From: Zoroaster sp. YZ-2022
Lineage: Eukaryota; Echinodermata; Asteroidea; Forcipulatida; Zoroasteridae
NCBI GenBank assembly: GCA_029582265.1
Contig: CM055822.1
Span: 1,550,001-1,614,000 of the forward strand
Reading direction: 5' to 3'
DNA length: 64,000 nucleotides
Shown here: one piece after another, positions 1-12,120 of the stretch
How positions within the stretch are numbered: the first letter of the stretch is position 1
How the letters are laid out: each line of letters starts with the position of its first letter
Translations under genes and position numbers: made by a program
The notes under the pieces: generated by a model
Seen by the model: the letters and a program-made list of their open reading frames with translations, nothing else
The model's database searches: none
What the model was told of the DNA's origin: nothing

Positions 1-1470
1 GTATTAGTTGAAATATTCACATTTATTGATTTTAACCCTCCTACAATCAGTGCAATTTTTGAAACAACCCATTCAGGCCACTCCAAGCCATTAGCTATTG
101 CCAGTGGCCTCCTGTGGTTACCCTTCTGCGCACTGTCACACCACTGAGATTGCAGGGTAAGGTGCATGGTCTCCCATTGATACATTGCAGGCCATACTAA
201 TATGTTCAAACATTTACAGTGGCCTTGGGTGACACACAGTTGATTTTGTAAGATTACTTGGAAAGGACAGCAGGCTTATGTACTAAATGTTTGTGAAAAA
301 CATAATTGAAAATTTAGTGAATCGGAGTGGCCTCCATGTGTACTAAATATTGTATATTATTACAAAATATTTATAAACAAATAATCCTATATAAAGTAAT
401 TCAAAACGGTATTTGTACTTGTCTTCTTGACTGATTCATTGACAGCCCAATCGCAAACAACGATGTCACTGAAACAAAAACATGTTTCAGTTGAAAGTAT
501 GATATAATATTTAATCGTCATTTCACACATAACCAGCGAGGTATACCTCAGCTGTGCACTCAGCGTCAGGAGGTAATCATTGAAGATGAAGCAACGCGAG
601 GGACAGTTTTTTTTCTCTCGAGTGTGTTTGGCTGTTCCAAGTCAGTCAATCACATGACAAATGAAGATGGGCATTCGTGGCAGTTCTTCTGTGTGTGTGC
701 GTGTTGTTAGTAGTATTGCCTTGATGTACGACGCTGAGCGCTTCAATACACCATTGTGGCACCACAGACACTTCTGCCTGTCTGGCCATATATGATCAGT
801 GCCCGCACCGCCGGGCCAATTATTCATAACACCATATTAATGAAGACAGTCACTAAAATTAAAAATATGAACAAAATAAAGGATCTTCAAGTAGCATGCA
901 AGGAGACAAAAAAAAAAGTGTCATTGATTCTACATGAAGGTCTATTTATTCAGCAAATACCCCTCGGGATCCACGAACAAGTTAATTAAACCAGAATTTT
1001 CCGTATATTTTACATTAATTTTTTTGGGGGACATGACTTTTTTTTCTTTTTTTTTCTTCTTCTTTTTTTTGAGTTTCATTTAAAGGGAATGCATAAATTA
1101 CCTGGAAAAATGTGCAGGTTATTATTTAAATAGTGTTCCAAGCTAACTTAAGTAGTTTTAAGATGCAAAATAGTAGTTTGAACCTCTATTTTGCATTTAT
1201 ACTACAGGTCCTTTAGGTTGGTAAGCAGTTTGATAGTAGTAATTCCGTCTGACTTATTGAAATTGTTGAGAAAATGTTTTCAGCAATTCCAATCTGAAAT
1301 GGATCATTACAGCTTATATGATCCATTTCCACATTTAATAAACATGAATCCGGAACATAATCTCAATGTATTTTAACTTTTTTGTCCTCCCTATAACATT
1401 ACACAACAGGCCTTCCAGTGCCTAATATAGATTAACATAAGTTTTTAAAGCAAAATATAGGTTATTTATT
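1..1470. other. No gene recognised; AT-rich sequence
   Basis: Short open frames here lack splice context, codon bias or motifs. The only distinctive sequence is a T-rich run at 1018-1072. Confidence 0.6.
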
Positions 1471-1580
1471 TAATTTTGCCCTACACCGACGTGTGTATAG
1501 CACTGTATACTCAGTGCTTTCCGAGCGTCTGTGAAAAAAAACTTCACAGGTGACTCGGGCGGGATTCGAACCCACATGCT
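1471..1580 (-). repeat. tRNA-derived SINE (family B), truncated copy
   Basis: The minus strand has a B box (GGGTTCGAATCCC-type) within GCCCGAGT context followed by a tail with ACAGACGCTCGGAAAGCACT, a TATACAGTGCTATACAC stretch and AGGGCAAAATTAA. The same tail ends the plus-strand copy just downstream, so the two are head to head. Confidence 0.7.
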
Positions 1581-1595
1581 ATATACATACGTGTA

Positions 1596-1779
1596 GGATT
1601 CTAGCCAGCCAATCGACATCAGGCAAGCTCGGTGGTCGAGAGGTTAAGACGTCTGCACTAGTAAGCAGGGGGTTGTGGGTTCGAATCCCGCCCGAGTCGC
1701 CTGTTAAGTTTTTTTCCACAGACACTCGGAAAGCATACAGTGCTATACACACGTCGGTGTAGGGCAAAATTAAATCAAT
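1596..1779 (+). repeat. tRNA-derived SINE (family B), full copy
   Basis: An A-box-like TGGTCGAGAGGTTAAGAC and a B box GGGTTCGAATCCC lie within a tRNA-like head (about 1628-1700), followed by an 80-bp body and AGGGCAAAATTAAAT tail. It matches the minus-strand copy at 3692-3880. The would-be acceptor stem does not pair, so this is a SINE head, not a functional tRNA gene. Confidence 0.75.
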
Positions 1780-2089
1780 TGTTTATCTCAAGAATTTCAT
1801 CAAACTATAAAAGGTTATTATAGGTTTACCAAATGCCAAAATATAGGCTTTTATACATGTAGGTTATTTCCTGTGATTATGCAGTGTTAAGTAACAAGTT
1901 TTTGGTAAGTTGCCTACCTTCTGAGTACTTTTTGCAACAAAGTACATTACCCCATAACCTCTCCGGCAGAAAATCTAAGAGCGGTACACATGTTACAGTT
2001 TGGCTACTGTTTTGGCTTCATGTAGGAAGTTATTTTTCTTCAAAGCCATGAGGATTTTATAAGAAAGTTGAAAATGTGTTGCAGGAGAT

Positions 2090-2225
2090 TAAAAATATAG
2101 GTTTTTATAGGTTAATATAGGTTTTTATAGGTTAATATAGGTTTTTATAGGTTAATATAGGTTTTTATAGGTTAATATAGGTTTTTGGGGAAATAAAGGT
2201 TCCCATTTTAAAATATAGCTTTTTA
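2090..2225 (+). repeat. Short tandem repeat, about 20-bp unit
   Basis: The unit AATATAGGTTTTTATAGGTT is repeated about four times without change and then decays. Similar ATATAGGTT words are scattered at 1440-1860, so the array probably expanded from a local motif. Confidence 0.8.
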
Positions 2226-3690
2226 TAGGTTTTATACGGCTGTAGGTTTCGCTAGGAGGCCTGAACACAATGAAAAACCGATACTTTCAAATGTTGATTT
2301 CTGTACATATCTCTTGATTTACATAAAGTTAAGTATAGATACATAACATGTATACTTACATGTAGTCGTTCATGTGATTTTAAGGAATCATTCTGCAACA
2401 TGTCAGTATGTCTAGATATTTATTTCCCAAAGGATTCTTTCGGCCCTGTGAGCCAAAGATGATTGAAAACAAACATTTATGGTGTGCAAGTGTGTCTATA
2501 AAAACTTAAGACAATAGACACAATCGGCGACTCCAAGCTAGTAGTGGTCATGTGATGTATAGTGGGTACAAAATAACAACAAACCAGCAGTGCGCTGTGT
2601 ATAAACATAGGGAGCTCAATGGAGGGTTTTAAAACAACGACCCATTGATAGCTGAATGGCAAGGGAAGGCAAACTGAATGTTCAAAATCATGTTACATGT
2701 ATTCATTCTAGAATCTCTGTGCAATTTAGGCTCTGGAATTCACGTAATGCTTTGTGACTTTGTCAAAGTCGTAGGAGACTGGCGTACTACTCTACTGTAT
2801 TTACTAACAGTCGGTTTCCCGGTTTCGGATTTTCCTGGTTCTGGATAGCTGCAAATTAAAAAATCTGTTTAATCCACATCGCTTCAGATAGAAAATTGAT
2901 ACTTCACTGAGGTGAGGAATAACTAATGAACTATCTAATGTGTAATTTTCATCCACTAAACTGTGATCGTTGTGAAGATATCGATCATTTAGTGACACAA
3001 ACTCGGTTGAACACTAAAAATACGAAGGTCCCCAAAAAGCGACATTGACATTCTTTGCTGCCGACTGGAAAATGTAGACTTTTTCAACATTGAATTTTTC
3101 TAAAGTTGTGAAAATTTCATTTTTTTTAAAAGTCTGTGGTGTATTTTTATGAAAAGAGTTGAACAAACATTGAAGATCGCCCCAAAAATTAGTGGTGGCC
3201 GAGCCTTGCCCTAGTTCCGGATAAAAACTTCTTCGCGCATTGATAATGTGCGTAATGTTTGGAAACTATAATTGGGAACATCTCCGATCGGTTTAGAGAA
3301 CTTAAACTCGTGTTCCAACCAACAAATGCAACATCTATGATGTACCTTGTACAGCAGAAGCACTCGGAAGAAGCCATGCTTTTCCATACACTACGCGTCG
3401 CTTGCTTGGTTTGTTTACATTTTCCACTATGAGTCACGTGACTCCGGTCGTCGATTGTGTCTATTGTGCACAGTATGTAACCAGGTTGATCCTCATGTAA
3501 AGGAGTCTGGTGTACACCATTGGTAAATACCCGATTACAAAATTACTGAACATCCTGATAAATTTTCCAGCTGATATGCTGTAAATTTTGAGAATATGTG
3601 AATTACATGTATACGACAAATTCAAAAAATGATGATCATCTGCAGTCACTTTCATGGATGGTAATTTCCACTAAAGTATCTCGAGGTTGA
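2226..3690. other. No gene recognised
   Basis: The minus-strand open frames at 2804-2998 and 3189-3437 show no domain, conserved motif or matching splice sites. No repeat family of this window was recognised here. Confidence 0.5.
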
Positions 3691-3691
3691 T

Positions 3692-3880
3692 TTAATTTTG
3701 CCCTATATACAGTAGCACTGTATACTCAGTACTTTTCAAGTGTCTGTGTAAAAACTACACAGGCAACTCGGGCGGGATTCAAACCCGTCTGCTTACGAGT
3801 GCAGACGTCTTAACCTCTCAACCACCGAGCTTGCCCGATCACGATTGGCCTGCTAGAATCCTATATAGCAGCGGGTTCCG
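3692..3880 (-). repeat. tRNA-derived SINE (family B), third copy
   Basis: On the minus strand it reads leader TAGGATTCTAGCAGGCCAATC, A box TGGTTGAGAGGTTAAGAC, B box GGGTTTGAATCCC, then the same 3' tail as the 1.6-kb copy. A fragment of the head recurs at 3909-3965. Confidence 0.75.
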
Positions 3881-4052
3881 TGATACATGTACATGTATAT
3901 AGGTTAGTGAATGCAGACGTCTTAACCTCTCGACCACCGAGCTTGCCCGATCACGATTGGCTGGCTTGCATTTTTATCCAGTCTGTCTCGCTTGTGTTGC
4001 CTAATCAGTGAATGTTTTTGCTAAATTCTATTTAATTTTTGAAAGATTTTGC

Positions 4053-4521
4053 TAAGGCTGTGCTGGGTATCCGGGTATCCAGATACCCGGCCAAAACTGT
4101 CATTACCCGTTTTCCATGACCATTATTCGGTTCTAATTACCTGTAAACAACTTTTGAAAAATTTGACTGAACATTTAAGCCACAAATTGAAGTCTCTGAT
4201 TTCTTTTGTTAACATTTTTTGTGTGGGGAATGGGGATGCCATGAGCTGTTTTTATATAGAGGCGGAAAATTATTACAGTAAGTCCACATTTATTATGACT
4301 CTAATAAAACAAGAGAAACTTGTGTTCATATTGGTTATTTTATACATTCGGGATGTGTTTTTACAAAATTGTTTACGGGTAACCGGGTAACCGGGTAACC
4401 GGGTAACCGGGTAACCGGGTATGTTTATGGGTAACCGGGTATGTTTATGGGTAACCGGGTATCAGAAGATTTCCAATTTTGGGTATCTGATTCCCGAAAT
4501 AACCAAAAATGCACAGCCTTA
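4053..4521 (+). mobile_element. hAT-like MITE, copy 1
   Basis: Perfect 11-bp terminal inverted repeats TAAGGCTGTGC / GCACAGCCTTA are flanked by the 8-bp target duplication GATTTTGC (4045-4052 and 4522-4529). The interior holds GGGTATCC and GGGTAACC short repeats near both ends and has no transposase. The 8-bp duplication and YARNG-type end point to the hAT superfamily. Confidence 0.88.
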
Positions 4522-4644
4522 GATTTTGCAAGTGTTGGTGGATTCATAGCATGATGGATGGGACATGCACTAAAAACAATGTCTACACTTGTTAAAAAAA
4601 AAAAGACATTGTTCTCAACATACATGTCTACAACACGCTGAAGT

Positions 4645-5099
4645 CAAACCTTCCCAAATCCTCCAAAATCCTCTTTGCTAAAGTGAAGGATTCTGAAGGA
4701 TTGAGGTTACATGCTACATTGTACATGCTCTTTGCTAAAGTGAAGGATTTTGGAGGATTGGGGTTATTAGGCATACTTGCCTTTCCATGGTACATGTACA
4801 TCCATGTTTATTGTAGTGATTGCAAGGTCAGTGCTTGGGTCAGTGGACACTGTTTATTGCTCCATGCATGCAGGGAGGGTCCCTGGCCATGTACATGTAT
4901 CACAGATTAGAAACACATGTGTGCATACATGTCATGTGCTTGCTTTACTACTGAAGGATTTTGGAGGATTCAGGTTATGTGTAAGCAAATGGGCCTAGGG
5001 AATTAGGAAGGATTCAGGTTATGTGTAAGCAAATGGGCCTAGGGAGTTAGGAAGGATTCAGGTTATGTGTAAGCAAATGGGCCTGGGGAGTTAGGGCTA
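4645..5099 (-). mobile_element. Minisatellite-carrying MITE (family TTAACCCTAAC), copy a
   Basis: Relative to other copies it is inverted and lacks intact TTAA ends. It has the conserved core with AAGTGAAGGATTTTGGAGGATT and GGTCAGTGCTTGGGTCAGTG, then about three 44-bp units (GGATTCAGGTTATGTGTAAG-type). The small open frames across it are repeat-derived. Confidence 0.8.
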
Positions 5100-6465
5100 G
5101 TAATACATGTAATATACTAATATACACTCTATATGTACATAAATGCACTGAAATTATGAACAAAAAGAATTGAAATAAAAAATCATTAGCAACAAATAGT
5201 AAGTAAATACAATGTAATTCCATAATGTTCCATTAATATCCTATTGAAGGTGCGAGTGGTCAAACAATGTCAAAGGGAAAATGCTATCACCTAGTCAGGT
5301 ATGAGAATGTGGGGGGGGGGGAGAGCTTCAAGTATCCAGCAGACAGACAACTGCTCAAGTGTCGCAAGCATTAACCTAGGCCAGGTATACTTGAGCTTAA
5401 GATAGCCTCTAGCCCTTCGGTGTGCAAGGAGATCGGAAGAGTGAGGGAGAAGGAGAGGGATATAGAGAATTTAAAAAAAATCAATTTTCAATTTAAAACT
5501 AGTTTCTTGTGCATCTTAATCAACGACTCAATTATAAAGGGCAAAACTTGCTTGCTGCTTTTTGAGGTGGTTTTTGCTTTGTTTTGTTGTTTTTCAGATA
5601 AATTTGTGAAAAATGATTGTTCTGGAATGATTTTCATTGAATCAATAAATGTGAAAGAAACCTACAGGTACATGTATCATGAGTCTGTGCTTTTAGTGTA
5701 ATATGTTTATTTTATTTCTTGGGTAACGAGTAACAAGGAAATATGCCTGACAGATTATTTAAAAGAAACAAGTTTCTGTCAAAAACTCTCCTCACTAACT
5801 GCCTTACAAAAATGAAATTAAAATACATACAAAAGTGTATGTAGGTATGTAATTTCAAACAATAATTTCAAACTCAAATTCATATAAATATCAAGCAAAA
5901 AACCAATGATAGGCCATTACATCCAAAAAGAAATGAGAACAGTCCAAACTTTTTTGTTTAAATTAAAAATTAAATTACTGTAGCCTACAATAAATACGTT
6001 TGTTATGTAAGCAGTACCAGTGTACAGTTTATTCTTTGGCATTCTCAAAAAGCATAAAATTACAGTTTTACAAAAAACTTACACTGTACTTTAGCATAAA
6101 GTTGATGATGTATCAACAATCCCTTGAAATCTTTCAGTTTGAGGTGCTACTAATTTAAAGAAATGTAAAATAATATTCCCCAATTATGCATGTTTATAAA
6201 TGTACTTTTATGACAAACTGAAATAGAATTCAACATTGTAATGTTGTCTAGCTCGAGATCACCATTCATTCATTCACATTTCTCAGTATGTTCATGTACA
6301 TGTACATGTATCTGTGTAGTTTTTATACTTTAACAAAAGATTAAGTCGCAAATTTTTGTGATTAAACTTAACACAAAAAATAGAAAAAAAGCATGGCTAA
6401 CTGTTGTTCAGTGTAGTTGTAACAATGATAGATAAGTTTTTTTTTAAATTTTTATTGTGATCATT
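5100..6465. other. No gene recognised
   Basis: AT-rich sequence with a short poly-G (near 5312-5321) and scattered TACATGTA words. Nothing with coding character was found. Confidence 0.5.
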
Positions 6466-6705
6466 TCGTCGTGTCAGTGCAAAAACGTCGTATCTCCGAG
6501 TTACGTTTTTCCGCAAAATCAGTTTGTGTCAGTGCAAAAAGGTCGTATGTAACAAGTTCCCAGATGAATGCACAAAAGCAATGGCTGAGATACGACGTTG
6601 TTGCACAAACATTTTTTAATGTATGTAAATTTATGCAGATTGACGACGCGCTGTACATACGACCTTATTGCGTTGTGAACATACGTTTTTGCACTGACAC
6701 GACGA
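6466..6705 (+). mobile_element. 240-bp MITE with 23-bp perfect inverted ends
   Basis: TCGTCGTGTCAGTGCAAAAA begins the element and its exact reverse complement ends it; an internal repeat of GTGTCAGTGCAAAAA follows at about 6523. No target duplication could be seen. The overlapping open frames are consequences of the element. Confidence 0.8.
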
Positions 6706-6846
6706 TTTTATATGTAGACCAGCATGCATTATGCATGGGAAATTCCACGGTTATTCACATTACATTTTTGAGGTATTTGGACCTACTCTTAATGCCATCA
6801 TTTCCTTACTTAAATGTACTATGCATATTTCACTCATCAGTTTTTG

Positions 6847-7068
6847 CACAGTAGTTGCATTATACCCAGACCTTAATCAGCATAAAAAAATAATGTCAGA
6901 AATTTGTTATAACGTATGTACGCTATAAAAGAGAAAAAGGCTGGTTACTCATGTTTCCTTTTTTAGAACATTCATTAAATGTTACATTTTCTCTTATAGA
7001 GCGTACTGTATAATTTCTGAAAATTATTTTGTGCTGAGTAAGGTCTGGGTATAATTGCAACTACTGTG
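6847..7068 (+). mobile_element. 222-bp MITE with ~37-bp inverted ends
   Basis: CACAGTAGTTGCATTATACC opens the element; the other end is its reverse complement with one inserted base and one mismatch, extending through CCAGACCTTA-TCAGCA. The middle has further inverted pairing around TATAACG..GCTATAA. It is nonautonomous. Confidence 0.8.
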
Positions 7069-8387
7069 AAAAAAGAGTGAAAAAAAAGCTTTTAAGAGTG
7101 GGTCTAAAACCTAAAAAATGTAACACGGGTAACCATGGAATTGCCCATGGCTTGCATGTGTGCGCTGTGTACATGTACAATATACATGTACATGTATGCA
7201 CATTTACTGTACACATGGATCCACATTCACTTCCCAACAGATACATTTTTATGGGCAACACACCATGTACATGTACATTGTATACCAGGGTTTAAGCCAG
7301 TATTTGGAAATAGGAATCACAAATTATTCTTCTAAAAACGGGGTGTCTAAATATTTCACTTGAACAATCTTTTGCATGTATTTAACAATTAAAAATAGGT
7401 ATACATATTATGTATACATTGTACAGCAATATAATCTAATAGAAGCTTGAGACAAAAAATATCCAATTTTATTTTCTTTTTTTTTGGTGGGGGGGGGGGG
7501 CTGTGGGAGGGGAGGGAAGAGGAAGGGAGCACACTGTTGCTACTCTCTCAACAGAGCCAAGATGTGCTTCCTGACATATTGGACACACAAACTACCTACT
7601 GCTGCGTTGGATTGGGGCTGGATTTGCTCTGATACTACCTGATTCTCTGACTAAGAGAATAGCAGATGTGTCATGATGTGATTGAAAGCTAATGATGAGA
7701 GATGTTTGCATTTAGATGTAAAGCCGTCAATCTACGGCCAGCAAATGTATAGCAGCTCCACTCTGTCGACTGCAGGAGAGAGGTGTTACCAGTTTGGTGG
7801 AGCCCTCTTAATAAAGCAAACTGGTTTTCAACATGCTGTTTTCACCTTAAATAAAATGTACAGGGTACAGGTGTATACTTCATGAATCGTTCAGAAACGG
7901 TATTTGCATCCTCAGGCAATATCCCAGATTTGCCATCTAAATTACCATTTGTGGCTTTTGACTTGCGTCTTAAGGAAATTTTTGTTTAACAATTTAGGAG
8001 ACCGACAACCATAGAACCTGATTATCTACCATAGGTCAGTTGGTACATCTCCAGTGTAATAATCTAGGTGTCGCAGGTTCAAATCCCATTTCTTTGTTCA
8101 CAATTTAAAATCTGTTCATTGCATGTATGTGTACATGTATGTGTATGTATTTACAGCAGTATGGTATAATCTGCTTTTGAAGCATTTGGGATTAAGTCCA
8201 CACTGGATTATCCAAAAAGCAGAAATGTCTTCTAATAACCACAACTAAATTCTCAGAAAAGAGTACATTGTAAGATAAAATATTGGTAATTAAAAAAATA
8301 ACAAAATTGTACAATTGTAATGTGAATATTCTTTTGGGTGTAAAGCTGATGATGGTTTTAATCTTCCCTAGAAACAATGTTTTCTGC
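7069..8387. other. No gene; tRNA-like SINE remnant near 8030-8100
   Basis: A poly-G tract lies near 7488-7500. At 8030-8100 GGTCAGTTGGTAC and GCAGGTTCAAATCCC resemble A and B boxes of a tRNA-derived SINE, with no other copy in the window to define its ends. No coding region was recognised. Confidence 0.4.
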
Positions 8388-9640
8388 AGGGGTGTGATTT
8401 GACAAAAGTAAAAGTAGTGGGCCTGGGTCTCCCTTTGGTCTAGAGGACAAAGTCCCCTGAACCTCCTGTGGGCAGTGGGCCTGGGTCTCCCTTTGGTCTA
8501 GAGGACAAAGTCCCCTGAACCTCCTGTGGGCAGTGGGCCTGGGTCTCCCTTTGGTCTAGAGGACAAAGTCCCCTGAACCTCCTGTGGGCAGTGGGCCTGG
8601 GTCTCCTTTGGTCTAGAGGACAAAGTCCCTGAACCTCCTGTGGGCAGTGGGCCTGGGTCTCCCTTTGGTCTAGAGGACAAAGTCCCCTGAACCTCCTGTG
8701 GGCAGTGGGCCTGGGTCTCCCTTTGGTCTAGAGGACAAAGCTCCCTGAACCTCCTGTGGGTAGTGGGCCTGGGTCTCCCTTTGGTCTAGAGGACAAAGTC
8801 CCCTGAACCTCCTGTGGGCAGTGGGCCTGGGTCTCCCTTTGGTCTAGAGGACAAAGTCCCCTGAACCTCCTGTGGGCAGTGGGCCTGGGTCTCCCTTTGG
8901 TCTAGAGGACAAAGTCCCCTGAACCTCCTGTGGGCAGTGGGCCTGGGTCTCCCTTTGGTCTAGAGGACAAAGCTCCCTGAACCTCCTGTGGGTAGTGGGC
9001 CTGGGTCTCCTTTGGTCTAGAGGACAAAGTCCCTGAACCTCCTGTGGGCAGTGGGCCTGGGTCTCCCTTTGGTCTAGAGGACAAAGTCCCCTAAACCTCC
9101 TGTGGGCAGTGGGCCTGGGTCTCCCTTTGGTCTAGAGGACAAAGTCCCCTGAACCTCCTGTGGGCAGTGGGCCTGGGTCTCCCTTTGGTCTAGAGGACAA
9201 AGTCCCCTGAACCTCCTGTGGGCAGTGGGCCTGGGTCCCCCCTTTGGTCTAGAGGACAAAGTCCCCTGAACCTCCTGGATGTTTAATTGTGGAGGATTTA
9301 CAGGCTCTCTACATCCCCATAAACAAGAAACTAGAGGTTTGGACACAATACAGGCTACTTCTTTCTTTCCTTGGTGGCTACTTCTCTTCTTTCCAAGGGT
9401 GAGATTTGACAACATTAAAAAATCCTAAAAATTGGGTTGCAGGCCCCTGAAGCTCCTGGATGTTTAGTTTTGGAGAATGTACAAACTCTCCACATCCCAC
9501 AAATTCAAAACTAGAGGTTTGGACACAATACAGGCTACTTCTTTCTCTTCATTCAAGAAAATGTTGAGGCAAAGGGAGATTTATAAAAAGAAAAAATCCT
9601 GAAATCAGGAAAAATCCTGAGAAATCACAGGGCTGTGTCT
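8388..9640 (+). repeat. Dispersed element with internally amplified 58-bp unit
   Basis: Its first bases (AGGGGTGTGATTTGACAAAAG) and its last part (ACTAGAGGTTTGGACACAAT ... CCTGAGAAATCACAGGGCTG) match the element at 55575-55862. There the segment between occurs once; here it is expanded to about fifteen 58-bp units, and the downstream body is itself duplicated (9281-9420 and 9448-9560). Confidence 0.85.
8417..9280 (+). repeat. 58-bp minisatellite, about 15 units
   Basis: Unit core: GTGGGCCTGGGTCTCCCTTT followed by GGTCTAGAGGACAAAGTCCC and CTGAACCTCCTGTGGGCA. Variant units with CTCCCTGAA or with single-base deletions alternate in the array. The minus-strand open frames (SRPKGDPGPLPTGGSG repeats) are translations of the satellite, not genes. 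Confidence 0.95.
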
Positions 9641-9654
9641 GAGAAGCTGTCCCT

Positions 9655-9907
9655 TTAACCAGTTCGCGTCGGAGGCCGTGTATACACGCAATTTTTTTTT
9701 TGCACCACGGATCGGAGAGCATCTAAACACGCCAGAGGAAACTCCGGAATATTTGTATGCATGCTCGGTTGAGCCACGCGTGTACGGTGACATGCTCGGA
9801 AGTGCCGGCCACCCGCTGTGGAAGCTTCCATTAACGTGTGTGTGGGAAAAATAAACCCGCCACAGGGGCCCAGAAAAACTTTTTTATTCCCGACACGAAC
9901 TGGTTAA
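9655..9907 (+). mobile_element. TTAA MITE (family TTAACCAGTTCGCGTCGG), short copy
   Basis: Ends TTAACCAGTTCGCGTCGG and CCGACACGAACTGGTTAA are near-perfect inverted repeats including TTAA at both edges. The interior has GTGTATACACGC and GGATCGGAGAGCATCTAAAC, found again in inverted orientation in the 29.6-30.2 kb copy. TTAA flanks indicate a piggyBac- or Kolobok-type nonautonomous element. Confidence 0.82.
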
Positions 9908-10199
9908 AGAAAAGTGAAAATGATTTCCACATTGTAAACCACATTGTTTTAAATATTAGTTGATTATCAATTGATTCAAATTACTATCAAATGAATTATT
10001 TACTAGCCAGGTCTCACATATATCTGTTACATGTCCATGTCCTTGGTCCTTATCTTGTCTAAGTTTTTTTTTGTCTGTCATTGGCGAAAATTTAAAAGCA
10101 TGCTTCATTTTTTTCCCTACATGTTGGTAATACTGTCAAGTTTCAAAATGTATAAATCCTGTCAAATGTAATTTACATTTGATATATTGTCAACTGTGA

Positions 10200-10516
10200 T
10201 TAACCCTCCTACTGTAGCTCCACTGTATTTGGCAAGTAGCTTTTGAGGTCAACATCAGCCAACTGCCTGTTTTGACTGTTGACCCAAATGTGAACACAGG
10301 GGCATTTTTGACTGGTTTTGACTGTCATTTCGACCACCCTGAACAATACCAGACAAAAATTTTACCAGTCAAAAACGGTCGACTCATTTTGACCTGTAAA
10401 TGTACTTACTACACGTAAGGTTCGACAGTGTTTGACTTTTAAGTGCAGTAGATATATCTTGGTAAGTATATCAACATTTTGACTGACTTTGACCTTTGCA
10501 GTCACAGAAGGGTTAA
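10200..10516 (+). mobile_element. TTAA MITE family 1 (TTAACCCTCCTACT), copy 1
   Basis: Starts TTAACCCTCCTACTGTAGCT and ends CACAGAAGGGTTAA. The body consists largely of AGTCAAAA/TTTTGACT words on both strands, giving it strong self-complementarity. Nine copies of this ~315-bp family occur in the window. No coding capacity. Confidence 0.88.
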
Positions 10517-10554
10517 CATTGATAATATGTAATGTCCTATTGTACTCAATATAT

Positions 10555-10781
10555 ACTCACGGAATTTAAAAACGCATCATCCCAATATTTCACATTTTTT
10601 TCAGCAGCAGATATTTATGATATTTTGATCAATACTTTCTCAGTCAAGCATGAGCGCAAATTTTCACATCATACTGACACAATAAAAGTGCTATGTACAA
10701 TTATGGCTTCAATATATCACTGCATATAAGTTACATATTTATTGAGAAATATAAGTTAATGCGTTTTTAAATTCCGTGAGT
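10555..10781 (+). mobile_element. 227-bp element with 23-bp perfect inverted ends
   Basis: ACTCACGGAATTTAAAAACG at the left and its exact reverse complement at the right (through 10781). It has no coding capacity and no clear target duplication. A mariner-type MITE is possible but unproven. Confidence 0.75.
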
Positions 10782-12120
10782 GTACATGTAGATTATGTTG
10801 TTGCCATCATGGAAATAAATGTGTGACATTGTTGTCATGACTACTGCTACAGTTCAAAGGAAAGAATAGTAATTTGAATGAGTACATGTACACTTAAAAA
10901 TCTGGATCAATTTTCATTATTTTCTTGTTAACGAAACACATAATAAGCTGAAACTTCACAGGTTGGATTGTAAAGTACATGTGCATGTTAATTTCAAAGA
11001 GAGTATTGTGTATGAAGCATACTAATAGAAGCAGTTTTTGGCCAACATTACCTTCATAACATTGCCTGTACCGTCTAACTTTCTAAGTCTTTCCTTCTGT
11101 ACATATCAAATTTCATAGAAGAAGCTTCACACAAAAGTGAGTGAGCATTTGTAAAAAGTGCGGCATTTGTCAACTCTAGTCGATCCCTTAGTATCTGTAT
11201 CTCCTTAGAGTTTGAGAATAATCGGTGCGGTCACTAGGTGACAAGTTCTAATTGCAGTGGCTCCACAGCTGATCCTTGGATGTAGACTAAGGAAATTACA
11301 AAATCTTGACAGCCAAAATGAGTTTACCCCGTGGAAATGGGATCTATGCATCCTCATGTGGGCCCCCGCAAAGGAACCCCCCAAAATGTCAGCGCACATT
11401 GCTGTCCCGACGTTGAATAGTTGATTCATTCATTCATGTTCTACAATTGAGCATTTGGGAATTTCTCTAAATAGCTTGGCTTTCAATCACCCGTGCTTGA
11501 GATCAATTCACTTATAGTACTGCGGATTAAATAAAATACAGGCTAGGATTGCACGGCTGCACTTTCAACCACTTGAACGATTTCATTGAAGATGTCCCAA
11601 ACACAGTAATCATGTCCGACATTAATGACATTCCATTTTTTTATTTTTTTCATTTTTTCAAATTTGAATCCAAATGAATATTCAGCGAGAACCAACACTT
11701 GGTTGATGTGATAACAGAGGACAGAAACCGACCATCCGACAATACTGTTTGCGATGAAATTAAAGTAATCACCCTCCTTCTTACGTAATTAGCCAGTGAG
11801 TTGACCGACCAGACAAAAACAGTTTAGATGCACAGTTGAGATGCATCATCATATTACTAACAATTGGGTGTCTTTTGGACACCCAGTGCCATGCACACTT
11901 GAACGAAACAAGTATTTAAAAAACATGGACACCCTATTATCAAATCCTGGCTTACAGACCTTTATCATGGTGCAGTCATCTTGTGTTTCTTCCATACAAA
12001 TCTATGTGCCCAAATTGAGGCTAGCATGAAAAATAGTCTGGTGCCTCAGCACTATGGTCATACTTGCAGGGAATATGACTAAGATGACTGCAGTCTACAG
12101 TACTCTGAGATGTATTCAGC
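10782..12120. other. No gene recognised
   Basis: AT-rich with a few ACATGT words. The 74-residue minus-strand frame at 11205-11429 has no recognisable motif. Confidence 0.5.

Noticed and set aside
1628..1700. Possible functional tRNA gene
   Set aside because: A and B boxes are present but the acceptor-stem halves do not pair and the unit continues into a repeated SINE tail.
4377..4460. GGGTAACC array as telomeric repeat
   Set aside because: The units are GGGTAACC and GGGTATGTTTAT, not TTAGGG, and they lie inside a hAT-like MITE with an 8-bp target duplication.
8498..9415. Minus-strand frames with SRPKGDPGPLPTGGSG repeats
   Set aside because: They translate the 58-bp minisatellite; the unit is not a multiple of three, so frames are kept only by chance over three units.
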